Below, in pieces: positions 18,084 through 26,680 of a stretch of 64,000 nucleotides of DNA (positions within the stretch are counted from its first letter, which is position 1; the number at the start of each line of letters is the position of its first letter). Below the pieces are notes generated by a model. It worked only from the letters and a program-made list of their open reading frames with translations. It made no database searches and was not told the DNA's origin. This DNA comes from Nostoc mirabile CHAB5784. Lineage in GTDB: Bacteria; Cyanobacteriota; Cyanobacteriia; Cyanobacteriales; Nostocaceae. The position numbers and the translations under genes were made by a program. The DNA lies in contig NZ_JAIVFS010000003.1 in the NCBI RefSeq assembly GCF_020829645.1, forward strand, positions 62,001-126,000, written 5' to 3'.

Positions 18084-18812
18084 CTAAAACTCTATCCTAG
18101 AGAACGTTTCGTTATGGGTTGTTAACTGTCCTTCTATATTTTCATAAGCCTTCTTCACCCAATATCCTCTGGGTGGCTTTTCTACCCCATAAGCCTTACA
18201 CCACTTTTCTACAGCTTTATCAGACACGCCAAAATCTCTCCCAATTTGTGCGGTTGGCTTTTCCCAAACTAGTTTTCCTAGTTCTTCTTTAGATGGCCTT
18301 TCAACTTTTCTAGTATGAATTCTAGAGTCTGAGTTAACCTTTCTCGTTGTTAAATCAACGCCAAACTCCTTGTAGGTTCGCTTAGACGCTGCTTCAGTGA
18401 AGTCTGTAAAATCTTCCCACCAGTAAAACGGTGTAGCTGAATTAGGTATCTGGGTAGTTATGTAGCAACCATTAAAGTTAATTGATGGATAAACAACTTT
18501 ATCTATATTAGGAAGATAAACAGCATAAAAGTCAAAGTCATTTACTTTGTACTTCTTCTGATGAGTCCCATTTTTATCTACCCAAATAGTTTTATTTACT
18601 ACCCTGTTATCTCCCGCGTATTTAGCTTGTATTTTGTAGAATTTATCGTCTTTGTAGACAACAAAATCAAAAGGTAAATGTTCACAAACAAGTGGCGTGA
18701 GGACTAAATACCCTTTAAGGGTAAGATCAGCGATCGCTTTTGTAGCAGCAATATCGCCTTTGTTCTTAGTATGATGCAGCAATAACGAACCCTCAATCGA
18801 GGAAATCATCAT
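18084..18812 (-). CDS. Homing-type PD-(D/E)XK endonuclease with C-terminal helix-turn-helix
   Basis: The 242-residue protein has an N-terminal nuclease-like core: TKNKGDIAATKAIADL, then PFDFVVYKDDKFYKIQAKY, giving Asp49 and the Q-x-K motif at 62-64. This is the arrangement in the group I intron PD-(D/E)XK family (I-SspI-like). A C-terminal helix-turn-helix (LVWEKPTAQIGRDFGVSDKA, residues about 178-200) probably contacts DNA. The gene lies between tRNA-Thr and tRNA-Arg, neither of which contains an intron. It could be a free-standing homing endonuclease or a remnant of a lost intron. Catalytic activity is not shown by sequence alone. Confidence 0.75.
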   Translation of the reverse strand: MMISSIEGSLLLHHTKNKGDIAATKAIADLTLKGYLVLTPLVCEHLPFDFVVYKDDKFYKIQAKYAGDNRVVNKTIWVDKNGTHQKKYKVNDFDFYAVYLPNIDKVVYPSINFNGCYITTQIPNSATPFYWWEDFTDFTEAASKRTYKEFGVDLTTRKVNSDSRIHTRKVERPSKEELGKLVWEKPTAQIGRDFGVSDKAVEKWCKAYGVEKPPRGYWVKKAYENIEGQLTTHNETFSRIEF

Positions 18813-18851
18813 ATCACCTTACAGTGCTTGAGGGTTCATATCGAGTTAAAA

Positions 18852-18924
18852 CGAGCGCGGCAGGGTTCGAACCTGCGACCGATTGCTTAGAAGGCAATTG
18901 CTCTATCCACTGAGCTACGCGCCC
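18852..18924 (-). tRNA. tRNA-Arg (anticodon TCT)
   Basis: The minus strand folds with acceptor stem GGGCGCG/CGCGCTC, D arm GCTCAGTGGATAGAGC, anticodon loop CTTCTAAG (TCT) and T arm GCAGGTTCGAACCCTGC. The discriminator is G and CCA is not encoded. It lies 39 bases from the start of the endonuclease gene. Confidence 0.95.
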
Positions 18925-19281
18925 AACATAAACTAATGGCTCCTCAAGGAGTCATCTACACTATTATATCGTTTTCGCATACCAAGAAGCAATCGAAAAT
19001 TGCAGATTTACCACTAGCAAGGCTAAGATGCTAGTCGCTAGTTAGTTAATCTACACCGAAAACGAAACAGATGGGGTATTGGTTTAGATATATTGAGTTA
19101 TCAAGGGGTTATTTGCCTGTTAACGCCACCGTCCTCTGGGCGGCTAGCTTCGGGAAGGATCTGGCGATCGCTAGGCTCATTTCCACAGTATGCTAGGTAA
19201 TTTCAGCCTTGGCGATGCTGCCAAATGCCATTATATATTCCATATTAAGAGTGCCCCTGTGAGGAGTTATTTGCTAGTGCC
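18925..19281. other. Divergent gap
   Basis: This stretch of 357 bases between tRNA-Arg and the next plus-strand gene has a CTAGTCGCTAGTTAG patch near 19030 and one GCGATCGC site near 19163. I see no gene and no firm regulatory element. Confidence 0.5.
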
Positions 19282-19941
19282 ATGTTTATTCTCAAACGGC
19301 AGGATGTTGAAATATCAAGCATTCAGCACCCAAAAAAGGATCAGCAGGTGCCGATCCTCAGTTATCAAGGGCAGACTTTTCGCTTGATTAGTGTCTTCAA
19401 AGCTAGTCAAGAGGAAGAAGCTAGAGCCTTATGGAGAGAATTAACGGATAACCGAGGTAAAGCCTGTGTTTTGCTGGAGGAACCGGAACGCTTTAGCGTC
19501 TGGGGTAAAATCCGTTTAGAGCAGCTGGATAGTGACACAGGTGGTCATGGCAAAACGGCGATTTTAATCCAAGCCAGTATTTTGCTGTTGCAGGGTGTTT
19601 CTATCGATATTGAAGAGTTTTTAGGTGCTAGGCAAGCTGCTTTATTTGAAAAAGATATTGCGGAGGTGTTAAAGCAGAAGCAATTTCCCCAAGCGTCTTC
19701 CCTAGAAGCAGTAAAATATTTGGTATCTACTAATCCGTTACCGACAGCCAAAATACCTGATTGGCAAGAAAATCATGTAGTTATCCTGTTACAAGAACTG
19801 CATCGATTAGGAAAAGCTTATTTTGGCAACGCTAATTTTACCAAACAAGTGATTTATAAGCTAGAAGATATGCCGGAAGCCGAGCGATCGCTGTTTATCA
19901 CTTGGCTAAATCAATCGCCACTGGGTAAACTATGGCAGTAA
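19282..19941 (+). CDS. Conserved cyanobacterial protein, Npun_F0813-like
   Basis: The 219-residue soluble protein starts MFILKRQDVEISSIQHPKKD and has no membrane segment or known catalytic motif. It resembles the cyanobacteria-specific Npun_F0813 family as I remember it, but this should be treated as a recollection. The N-terminal half is beta-rich (ILSYQGQTFRLISVFKASQE) and the C-terminal half helical. It is followed by two co-directional genes, the second starting nine bases after the first ends, so it may head a loose operon. Confidence 0.65.
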   Translation: MFILKRQDVEISSIQHPKKDQQVPILSYQGQTFRLISVFKASQEEEARALWRELTDNRGKACVLLEEPERFSVWGKIRLEQLDSDTGGHGKTAILIQASILLLQGVSIDIEEFLGARQAALFEKDIAEVLKQKQFPQASSLEAVKYLVSTNPLPTAKIPDWQENHVVILLQELHRLGKAYFGNANFTKQVIYKLEDMPEAERSLFITWLNQSPLGKLWQ

Positions 19942-20065
19942 CAAAATTCCTGCCACTGGCACTTGTTTTTGGTGTCCGATTGTCCATTACCTAGCAGACG
20001 CACTGCTAGATATACAGTCCTTTAACTCAAAATACTGCCAGAGTGCATCTACATAGTCAAGTCTT

Positions 20066-20917
20066 ATGAATAACTCTTACGAGAATTCGTTCCTTTCTAA
20101 ATCCATTTTCAACACTCAGAACATTGTCTTAGCTAATATTGGCTGGGCCGTACTCGCACTGCTATACTTTTTGTTGTTTAGTGCCAAAGTTCCCGGAGCA
20201 GATGGCATGGAAAGCCGGGCCGAGTGGTATGTGATTGGCACAAATATTTTTGAAGCTTTAGCTTATTTGGCTGCCAGTATCTTATGCTTGAGGAACTGGC
20301 TGAGTCAGCAAATCGTCAGTGGTCGAAATGTTTGGCTCTTAATTGGGTTAGGTATGCTTTCCTATTTCGTTGGGGGGATAATTTTCGGCTATACCGAAAT
20401 AATTTTAAAAGATGAACCGGATGTGTCAGTAGGCGATATATTTTTTGTACTTAGTTATCTATTACTTGGCGCAGGCATGATTTTAGCTGTGGCTTCCAGG
20501 CGAATCAATCTGGAAAAATGGCAGTGGCTAATTGTGTTAGCAATTGCAGTATTCGGTAGTTTGTTGGCATGGTGGATTTCTATGCAACAGGAAACACCCT
20601 CAGAACTGCTAGTCGCTATTTTGAATTGGTTTTACGTAGTTAGCGATGTGGTTTTGCTAATTATTGCTACCACCCTGCTACTAGCCTTTTGGGGGGGAAG
20701 AGTTTCCCAGTCTTGGCGAATGATTGCAGCGGCGGCCTTTTCGCTCTACATTGCAGATATGTGGTTTAAATACGCCCAAGGCCCCAATTATCAAAGTGGG
20801 GAGATATTAGAAGTGTTTTGGGTGTTTAGTGGAGTGTTATTTGGCATGGGCGCTGTCTTAGAATATGACGCATCACTAAGACGAACGCGGCGTACCAGCG
20901 GACGGAAACGAGCTTAG
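20066..20917 (+). CDS. Integral membrane protein of unknown function
   Basis: This 283-residue protein has seven to eight hydrophobic segments, for example NIGWAVLALLYFLLF, FEALAYLAASILCL, GDIFFVLSYLLLGAGMIL and VVSDVVLLIIATTLLLAFW, and an Arg-rich C-terminal tail (RRTRRTSGRKRA). The general look resembles multi-pass sensory domains found N-terminal to signalling enzymes, but no output domain is attached. It is closely followed by the helix-turn-helix gene (9-bp gap), so the two are probably cotranscribed and may work together. Confidence 0.7.
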   Translation: MNNSYENSFLSKSIFNTQNIVLANIGWAVLALLYFLLFSAKVPGADGMESRAEWYVIGTNIFEALAYLAASILCLRNWLSQQIVSGRNVWLLIGLGMLSYFVGGIIFGYTEIILKDEPDVSVGDIFFVLSYLLLGAGMILAVASRRINLEKWQWLIVLAIAVFGSLLAWWISMQQETPSELLVAILNWFYVVSDVVLLIIATTLLLAFWGGRVSQSWRMIAAAAFSLYIADMWFKYAQGPNYQSGEILEVFWVFSGVLFGMGAVLEYDASLRRTRRTSGRKRA

Positions 20918-20926
20918 TAAAGATTT

Positions 20927-21943
20927 TTGGTATCTACCGTGAGAAAATTAACAGATTCTGACAAGCAAGAAATTCTTAAGTTATATCGAGAGACTGCCGA
21001 AACAACCTCAACTTTGGCAGACCGCTATGGTGTGAGTAACTCGACAATTAGTCGCTTGCTCAAAAGCACATTGCAAGAAGATGAGTATGAATACTTAGTC
21101 TCTTTAAAGCGGGCTGCGAGAACTCCTGAGGGAAGGGCACAGGTAAGCTACGAGCAGTTACCACTGCTGACTCAACCAGAGCCGGAGATAGAAGTTCCAC
21201 CCATCATCGAGAGCCACCCTTTGGAAGTGCCAAAGGTTGAGCCACTACCACGTCGGGTAATTCATGTAGAGCAGGAACTTTACTCAGAGGAAACGGCGGA
21301 GTCAATCGCCGCTAGTAGACGAGTGCGGCGACGCCCCTCGGCGTCGGAAAAACCGAAGCTCCGAGTCACAGAGAAATTAGAAACTCTAGAGCCAAAGCCG
21401 CCGGAAATAGTCAGCATCCCCATCTCACCGCTAAAGAATGAACATCCAGGAGCGGCTGTCATCGCGCAGATGCTGGGCGAAGATTTGCTAGACGAATCGG
21501 AGGATTTGGATGATTTAGAAGATGATGATTTAGAAGATGATGACTTTGAGGAAGAAGACTTTGATGATGATGACCTGGATGACCAAAGGCCGTTAGTCAC
21601 AAAACGAAGACCAGGTGAAGCATCAGTTCAAGTTTTACCTCTGTCAATAGCCAATTTGCCGAAAACTTGCTATTTGGTGATTGACCGTTCTTCGGAATTA
21701 ATTACCCGTCCTCTGAAGGACTTTGGTGACTTGGGGCAAATTCCCAGCCTGGAAACTCAGCAAAGAACTCTGCCGGTGTTTGATAACCATCGCGTCGCCA
21801 AGCGTTTTTCTACGAAGCGCGATCGCGTGATTAAAGTTCCAGATAGTAAAATGCTCCATAAGGCTCGGACTCATTTGCAAGCTAAGGGCATCACACGACT
21901 GCTGATTGATGGTCAGGTCTATTCTTTGTCTGCGACGGTTTAG
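20927..21943 (+). CDS. Helix-turn-helix protein with a long acidic run
   Basis: The 338-residue protein begins with a transposase-like helix-turn-helix (SDKQEILKLYRETAETTSTL then ADRYGVSNSTISRLLKS, residues 8-45). The middle is Pro/Glu-rich and contains about 35 residues made almost only of Asp, Glu and Leu (near 188-222). A conserved C-terminal block follows (TCYLVIDRSSELITRPLKDF). The start is TTG at 20927 or GTG at 20939. It follows a membrane protein by nine bases and precedes cutA by five, so the three are probably one unit. A DNA-binding role is likely; the target is unknown. Confidence 0.72.
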   Translation: MVSTVRKLTDSDKQEILKLYRETAETTSTLADRYGVSNSTISRLLKSTLQEDEYEYLVSLKRAARTPEGRAQVSYEQLPLLTQPEPEIEVPPIIESHPLEVPKVEPLPRRVIHVEQELYSEETAESIAASRRVRRRPSASEKPKLRVTEKLETLEPKPPEIVSIPISPLKNEHPGAAVIAQMLGEDLLDESEDLDDLEDDDLEDDDFEEEDFDDDDLDDQRPLVTKRRPGEASVQVLPLSIANLPKTCYLVIDRSSELITRPLKDFGDLGQIPSLETQQRTLPVFDNHRVAKRFSTKRDRVIKVPDSKMLHKARTHLQAKGITRLLIDGQVYSLSATV

Positions 21944-21948
21944 AGGTC

Positions 21949-22389
21949 ATGGAGACACCTGCTGGCTATGGAGTGGTATTGGTGACAGCTGGCAACATGG
22001 AGGAGGCAGAAGCAATTGCAAATGTCCTTGTGGAAGCTAAACTCGCTGCTTGTGTGAGTTTGTTACCAATCCACTCAATTTACACCTGGCAAGGGGAACT
22101 GCATAAAGAGCAAGAATGGCAATTACTGATTAAAACTGATTTGGCGCAATTTCCTGCAATGGAGGCCAAAATTAAGTAACTGCACTCCTATGAAGTGCCA
22201 GAAATTATAGCTTTACCAATTGTTGCCAGTTCTCAAGCCTACTTGCAGTGGATTTCTCAGCAAGTTAAAAGTACAGGACTTACGCAAAATACCTCTCAAA
22301 CTCTTATTCCTCCGTGTTCTCTGTGCCTCTGTGGTTCGATTTTCCGTTACCTGTGCGTAAGTCCTGAAGTAAAGATTGAGGAGTTATGA
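21949..22389 (+). pseudogene. cutA: CutA-like divalent-cation tolerance protein, broken
   Basis: The first 76 codons read GYGVVLVTAGNMEEAEAIAN, ACVSLLPIHSIYTWQGEL and so on, a clear CutA. Codon 77 is TAA where the family has Glu, and the same frame continues at once with LHSYEVPEIIALPIVASSQA and YLQWISQQVKS, the CutA C-terminus. The 3' end is then entered by a 93-bp element at 22274, which adds unrelated residues up to 22389. Removing the element restores ...QQVKSKD and a stop, for 110 codons in all. The gene therefore has two independent lesions: a nonsense codon and an insertion. Confidence 0.88.
22274..22366. mobile_element. 93-bp MITE at the 3' end of cutA
   Basis: CAGGACTTACGCA at the left and TGCGTAAGTCCTG at the right are perfect 13-bp inverted ends. 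AAGTA flanks both sides (22269-22273 and 22367-22371), a 5-bp target duplication. Removing it restores a plausible cutA stop. A second 93-bp member of this family with a 5-bp duplication lies at 53888-53980. Confidence 0.85.
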
Positions 22390-22435
22390 AAATCCTAACT
22401 CCTCACTCTTTGTATAATTTAAAATTACGAACTAG

Positions 22436-22562
22436 TGGTCTGTCTCATTAAATTTGAGAGATAAGAGAACGAACCGCAAAGGACGCAAAGAGCGCGAAGT
22501 TAAGAGGTAAAGAAAAGAAATTTAAAAGCTGATTCACTTATCAAAACTTTAGGGACAGACTA
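22436..22562. mobile_element. 127-bp MITE flanked by CTAG
   Basis: The left end TGGTCTGTCTC and the complement of the right end (TAGTCTGTCCC) form imperfect inverted repeats. CTAG lies outside both ends (22432-22435 and 22563-22566), compatible with a 4-bp duplication of the kind IS5- or IS701-type transposases make. The right CTAG contains the TAG stop codon of the ADP-ribosylglycohydrolase gene. Confidence 0.7.
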
Positions 22563-23504
22563 CTAGCTGTAAACAGCCCTTGTAAAACGCTCTGCCAAGT
22601 AAATAATGTCCTGTCTACGAGCAATTTGATTTATCCATTGTCGAGGAATATTTTCCACGCCGTAGTAAATTCCTGCTAACCCACCAGTGACAGCAGCGGT
22701 AGTATCGGTATCTCCGCCTAAGTTGACAGCTTTCAATACCGCTTCAGAATAAGACGAGCTATTTAACAAACACCACAGGGATGATTCTAAGGTATCAATC
22801 ACATAGCCACCAGAATTAATCTCTTCTACTGGTATCTTGGCAATCTCACCACTCAAAATTCTGCCAAAATGCGGCTTCTCTAACAAAAATTCTCGAACAG
22901 AATAAATTGTTTGGATATCTTGCAATCCTTGTAAATAAGCTGTTTGGAGGTCAGCCCCTTCCAAGAGCGCCACTGCAATAGTAATATAAATGCCGCAGGC
23001 CATTTGCGATCGCGCATGAGCATGGGTAATCGCCGAAACATCATGCACCCGCGCCAGCAATTCGCCTAAAGTCAAGTTTCTGTGACAATAAGCCATCGGC
23101 AAGATTCTCATCAACGAACCATTGCCATTACTATTTTCAACCTTACCACCCGCCTGATGGGGAACAACTCCCTGTTTCAGGCGCATAATTGCTGTGTGGG
23201 TAGTTTGACCAATATCAAAGACATCGCCACGGGGAGTCCAGTAAGCCTCCTTGTACCAGCGCCAGAAGGAATTGGCTATAGCATCCAACGAATACCCCCT
23301 ACAAAGGCATTCTGCCAAGCAAAAGCTTAAGGAACTATCATCTGACCAAGTTCCCGGTGGTTGATTCCATGTGCCATAACCCAACATCGTTGTCACTGGA
23401 GATTTCACTCGTTCAGCGCGGCTAGTAAACTCCACCGGCACACCCAACGCATCACCGACACATAAACCCATCAAACCAGACAACGTTTTTGCAGCGGTTA
23501 GCAT
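22563..23504 (-). CDS. ADP-ribosylglycohydrolase (DraG-like)
   Basis: The 313-residue enzyme family removes ADP-ribose from proteins or small molecules using two metal ions. Diagnostic motifs are complete: GLCVGDALGVPVEF, TWSDDSSLSFCL, NGNGSLMRILPMAY and NLGGDTDTTAAVTGGLAGIYYG. The start is ATG at 23504. Whether it acts on dinitrogenase reductase or on other ADP-ribosylated targets cannot be told; no nif gene is near. The stop codon lies in the target duplicate of the adjacent element, so its last residues may have been changed by the insertion. Confidence 0.92.
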   Translation of the reverse strand: MLTAAKTLSGLMGLCVGDALGVPVEFTSRAERVKSPVTTMLGYGTWNQPPGTWSDDSSLSFCLAECLCRGYSLDAIANSFWRWYKEAYWTPRGDVFDIGQTTHTAIMRLKQGVVPHQAGGKVENSNGNGSLMRILPMAYCHRNLTLGELLARVHDVSAITHAHARSQMACGIYITIAVALLEGADLQTAYLQGLQDIQTIYSVREFLLEKPHFGRILSGEIAKIPVEEINSGGYVIDTLESSLWCLLNSSSYSEAVLKAVNLGGDTDTTAAVTGGLAGIYYGVENIPRQWINQIARRQDIIYLAERFTRAVYS

Positions 23505-23897
23505 TATTCAATCTCCACAATAATTGCTCAAAATTAACTTTATAGATTCCCTCTATAGCTTGTTGCAACGGATGCTACAGCCTACTTTTCATCATCTGTG
23601 AAAAGCTCGGCAAAAAATTGTTAAGCGGGTATTTTATTTACCATCTACCGACTTAGTTTTAGTTCCACATATTGTGCCAGTTTTAAAAGCGTCTATTTTT
23701 GGAACAAAGAACGCAGATGAAAAGACATTGAATGTAATTATAACAGCTTATTTTTGATTTTTCGGGATACTTAATCTGTAAACGTCATGCATCAATAGCA
23801 ACATTAAGTTAATAAAATCTAGAAAAATTTTGGAACATTCTCACATAATTATCGACTTGGAATATACAAGTAAAAAATCCAAAATTTGGTAAAAATT
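23505..23897. other. Divergent gap
   Basis: About 390 AT-rich bases lie between the ADP-ribosylglycohydrolase and the outer-membrane-type protein. I see no gene or clear repeat. Promoters for both genes are expected here. Confidence 0.5.
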
Positions 23898-24437
23898 ATG
23901 AAACGCTTACTCAAGTCTTTCATGGCAATTTCTGCATTGTCTTCCTTAATAATTGCTCCTCTTGTTCTATCATCTGGTCAAGCTTCTGCTGAAACAAAAA
24001 AAGGTACTGATGCTAGCTATGTTGGTGCTGGTGTTGCAGCTGGTGTTACCAGTGGCGGACAAGGTATCAACGATAATGCCACATTTGGTGGTAATGTTAC
24101 AGGTCGCGTGAAATTAGGAACTACGCCATTTTCTGCACGCGGTAATGTCCTTTGGAGTGATAAAACAAGTGCCATTATCCCAGAAGTTTCTGTGGATGTG
24201 CCTATCGCTAATAAAACTAATGCCTATTTAACTGGTGGTTATTCTTTTGTAGAGAAAGATGGCTCACCAACTCCCATAGGTAACAAAGATTCAGTAGTGG
24301 TAGGTGCTGGTGTTGAATCGGAACTTGCTAACAATTTCCTTGTCTACACTAACGCCAAAGTAGGACTTGGTGCATACCAAAATAGCGATACTCCTGCTGT
24401 TAGCATCAATGGTGGTTTAGGCTATCGCTTCAAATAA
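23898..24437 (+). CDS. Secreted beta-barrel-like outer membrane protein
   Basis: This 179-residue protein has a classical signal peptide (MKRLLKSFMAISALSSLIIA then PLVLSSGQASA, cleavage after ASA). The mature part is Gly/Thr/Asn/Val-rich with alternating beta strands such as VSVDVPIANKTNAYLTGGYS, and ends GGLGYRFK, with a terminal aromatic residue two from the end as in outer-membrane barrels. An OmpA-like small barrel is the likely fold. I take ATG at 23898 because the in-frame TTG at 23886 only adds four residues before the signal peptide. Its role is unknown. Confidence 0.8.
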   Translation: MKRLLKSFMAISALSSLIIAPLVLSSGQASAETKKGTDASYVGAGVAAGVTSGGQGINDNATFGGNVTGRVKLGTTPFSARGNVLWSDKTSAIIPEVSVDVPIANKTNAYLTGGYSFVEKDGSPTPIGNKDSVVVGAGVESELANNFLVYTNAKVGLGAYQNSDTPAVSINGGLGYRFK

Positions 24438-24701
24438 AAGATTATTGAGTCCTCTGTCGCTCTATACTTTACTTAAGTACTCAGGACTCAGCACTGGCTC
24501 AACGCCCCGCTATCGCTAACAAAACTTACTACTCCAAAAAGCTGGTTTTGTTAAGTGTTACATCACTGACAAAGCCTGCTTTTGCCGTGGTAAAATTATA
24601 ACTATTCCTCATTATTCCGGCCGGATTACCGGGGATAAAATAGCCGAAGGGTGCTGATTCGGCGTCTACTAATGCTTTATTGAGAATACTATACAAGTCT
24701 A

Positions 24702-26615
24702 ATGGTTAATGCTCCTTCCCCCATCGCTAGCCGTAAGCCTTCCAAAGTAGAAGGAATCAAGGAAAATAGTAATTTTTTGCGTGAACCTGTAGCAACTGAG
24801 ATCCTTCAAGACACTACCCATTTTACTGAAAATGCGGTGCAGCTTTTGAAGTTTCACGGTTCTTATCAGCAGGATAACCGCGACAACCGCACCAAGGGAG
24901 AGGAAAAAGATTACCAGTTTATGCTGCGGACAAAAAATCCGGGTGGTTTAGTACCACCGCAGCTGTATCTGGCTTTAGATAAAATAGCTGATGAGTATGG
25001 CAACCACACGTTACGAGCAACTACCCGTCAAGGTTTCCAACTGCACGGAATTTTAAAGAAGAATCTTAAATCAGCAATTGCCACGATTGTCAAGAACCTG
25101 GGTTCGACTTTGGGAGCTTGCGGTGACATCAACCGCAACGTGATGGCACCACCAGCCCCCTTTAAGAATCGCCCAGAATATCAGTATGCTTGGGAGTATG
25201 CCCAGAATATTGCTGACTTGCTCTCAGCGCAGACAGGCGCTTATTACGAAATTTGGTTAGATGGGGAAAAAGCAATTAGTGCTCAAGAGAACCCAGAGGT
25301 GAAGGCGGCGCGACAACGCAATGGAAATGGCACAATTATCCATGACAACGAAGAACCGATTTATGGCACACACTATATGCCCCGCAAGTTTAAAATTTGC
25401 GTGACGGTGCCAGGGGATAATTCGATTGATTTGTATTCTCAAGACCTGACGTTGGTAGTAATTACTAATAAGAAGAAGCAATTAGAAGGATTTAATATTT
25501 TTGCTGGTGGTGGTTTAGGTAGAACACACGGTAAAGAAGAAACTTTCGCTAGGTTAGCAGACCCCATCGGTTATGTGGCGAAGGATGATGTTTACGACAT
25601 CGTGAAAGCGATTGTTGCTACCCAGAGAGATTATGGCGATCGCACTGATCGTCGTCATGCTAGATTAAAATATTTAATCAACGATTGGGGCGTAGATAAA
25701 TTCCGCACTCAAGTTGAAGAATATTTTGGTAAATCAGTCGAAGCCTTCAAACCACTGCCAGAGTTTAAATATCACGACTTCCTCGGCTGGAATGAACAAG
25801 GTGATGGCAAGCTATTCTTAGGAATTTCCATTGACAATGGTCGAATCAAGGATGAAGGTTCGTTTCAACTGAAAACCGCCTTGCGGGAAATTGTCGAGCA
25901 GTTAAACTTGTCCATCCGTCTGACACCCAACCATAACCTGATTTTTTACGATATCGAACCAGATAGCAAGGAAGCGATTCAAGACATTCTCAGCCGTCAC
26001 GGTGTCGGAGACGACCCCAGTAAAATTGAACCTTTAGTGCGGTATGCAATGGCTTGTCCGGCTTTACCCACTTGTGGCTTGGCAATCACGGAATCAGAAC
26101 GGGCAATACCGGGTATTTTGGAAAGAGTTCGCGCCCTTTTGGATAAAGTTGGTTTACAAAAAGAACATTTTGTGGTAAGGATGACAGGATGCCCCAACGG
26201 TTGCGCTCGTCCCTACTTAGCAGAATTGGGCTTTGTCGGTAGCGCCCCAGAATCTTACCAATTATGGTTAGGTGGTTCGCCAAATCAGACTCGACTGGCG
26301 CAACCTTATACAGATAAGTTGCACCATAATGATTTAGACAGCTTCCTAGAGCCGATTTTTGTTTACTTTAAGAAATCTCGGAAATCGAAGGAAAGCTTTG
26401 GTGATTTTTGCAATCGCGTTGGTTTTGATGCCATCCGCGAATTTGCTAGCACCTACGAACCCCAGACAGCCAATGGTGCAAGCAAATCGCGCCATCGGGT
26501 AAATTTGAAAGAAGAGGTTTATAGCAAGTTGAAGGAAGTGGCCCAAAGTCAAGGTAAGCCGATGACTCAGTTAGTGAGTGAAGCGCTAGAGGCTTACTTC
26601 CAGAGTCTTTCGTAA
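24702..26615 (+). CDS. sir: Ferredoxin-dependent sulfite reductase with RHH-like tail
   Basis: Sir reduces sulfite to sulfide with electrons from ferredoxin, using siroheme and a [4Fe-4S] cluster. The ligands are Cys452 and Cys458 ([10 protein letters not shown]) and Cys497 and Cys501 ([11 protein letters not shown]). Siroheme-domain motifs [15 protein letters not shown] and NRNVMAPP are present. The 637-residue protein has an extra C-terminal segment (about 597-637; [20 protein letters not shown] then [13 protein letters not shown]) that looks like a ribbon-helix-helix domain. It could also be a nitrite reductase relative, but the length and motifs favour Sir. The gene is monocistronic and converges on the ATPase gene. 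Confidence 0.92.
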   Translation: MVNAPSPIASRKPSKVEGIKENSNFLREPVATEILQDTTHFTENAVQLLKFHGSYQQDNRDNRTKGEEKDYQFMLRTKNPGGLVPPQLYLALDKIADEYGNHTLRATTRQGFQLHGILKKNLKSAIATIVKNLGSTLGACGDINRNVMAPPAPFKNRPEYQYAWEYAQNIADLLSAQTGAYYEIWLDGEKAISAQENPEVKAARQRNGNGTIIHDNEEPIYGTHYMPRKFKICVTVPGDNSIDLYSQDLTLVVITNKKKQLEGFNIFAGGGLGRTHGKEETFARLADPIGYVAKDDVYDIVKAIVATQRDYGDRTDRRHARLKYLINDWGVDKFRTQVEEYFGKSVEAFKPLPEFKYHDFLGWNEQGDGKLFLGISIDNGRIKDEGSFQLKTALREIVEQLNLSIRLTPNHNLIFYDIEPDSKEAIQDILSRHGVGDDPSKIEPLVRYAMACPALPTCGLAITESERAIPGILERVRALLDKVGLQKEHFVVRMTGCPNGCARPYLAELGFVGSAPESYQLWLGGSPNQTRLAQPYTDKLHHNDLDSFLEPIFVYFKKSRKSKESFGDFCNRVGFDAIREFASTYEPQTANGASKSRHRVNLKEEVYSKLKEVAQSQGKPMTQLVSEALEAYFQSLS

Positions 26616-26629
26616 GCCTAGTATTTTTG

Positions 26630-26654
26630 TGTGGCAGACATTTGATCTGCCACA
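26630..26654. terminator. Bidirectional terminator between sir and the ATPase gene
   Basis: TGTGGCAGA and TCTGCCACA form a perfect 9-bp stem with a 7-base loop in the convergent gap. A T-rich stretch precedes it and an A-rich stretch follows, so it can serve both strands. Confidence 0.8.
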
Positions 26655-26680
26655 AATAAGCAAAAAAATGTTTCTTGTAT

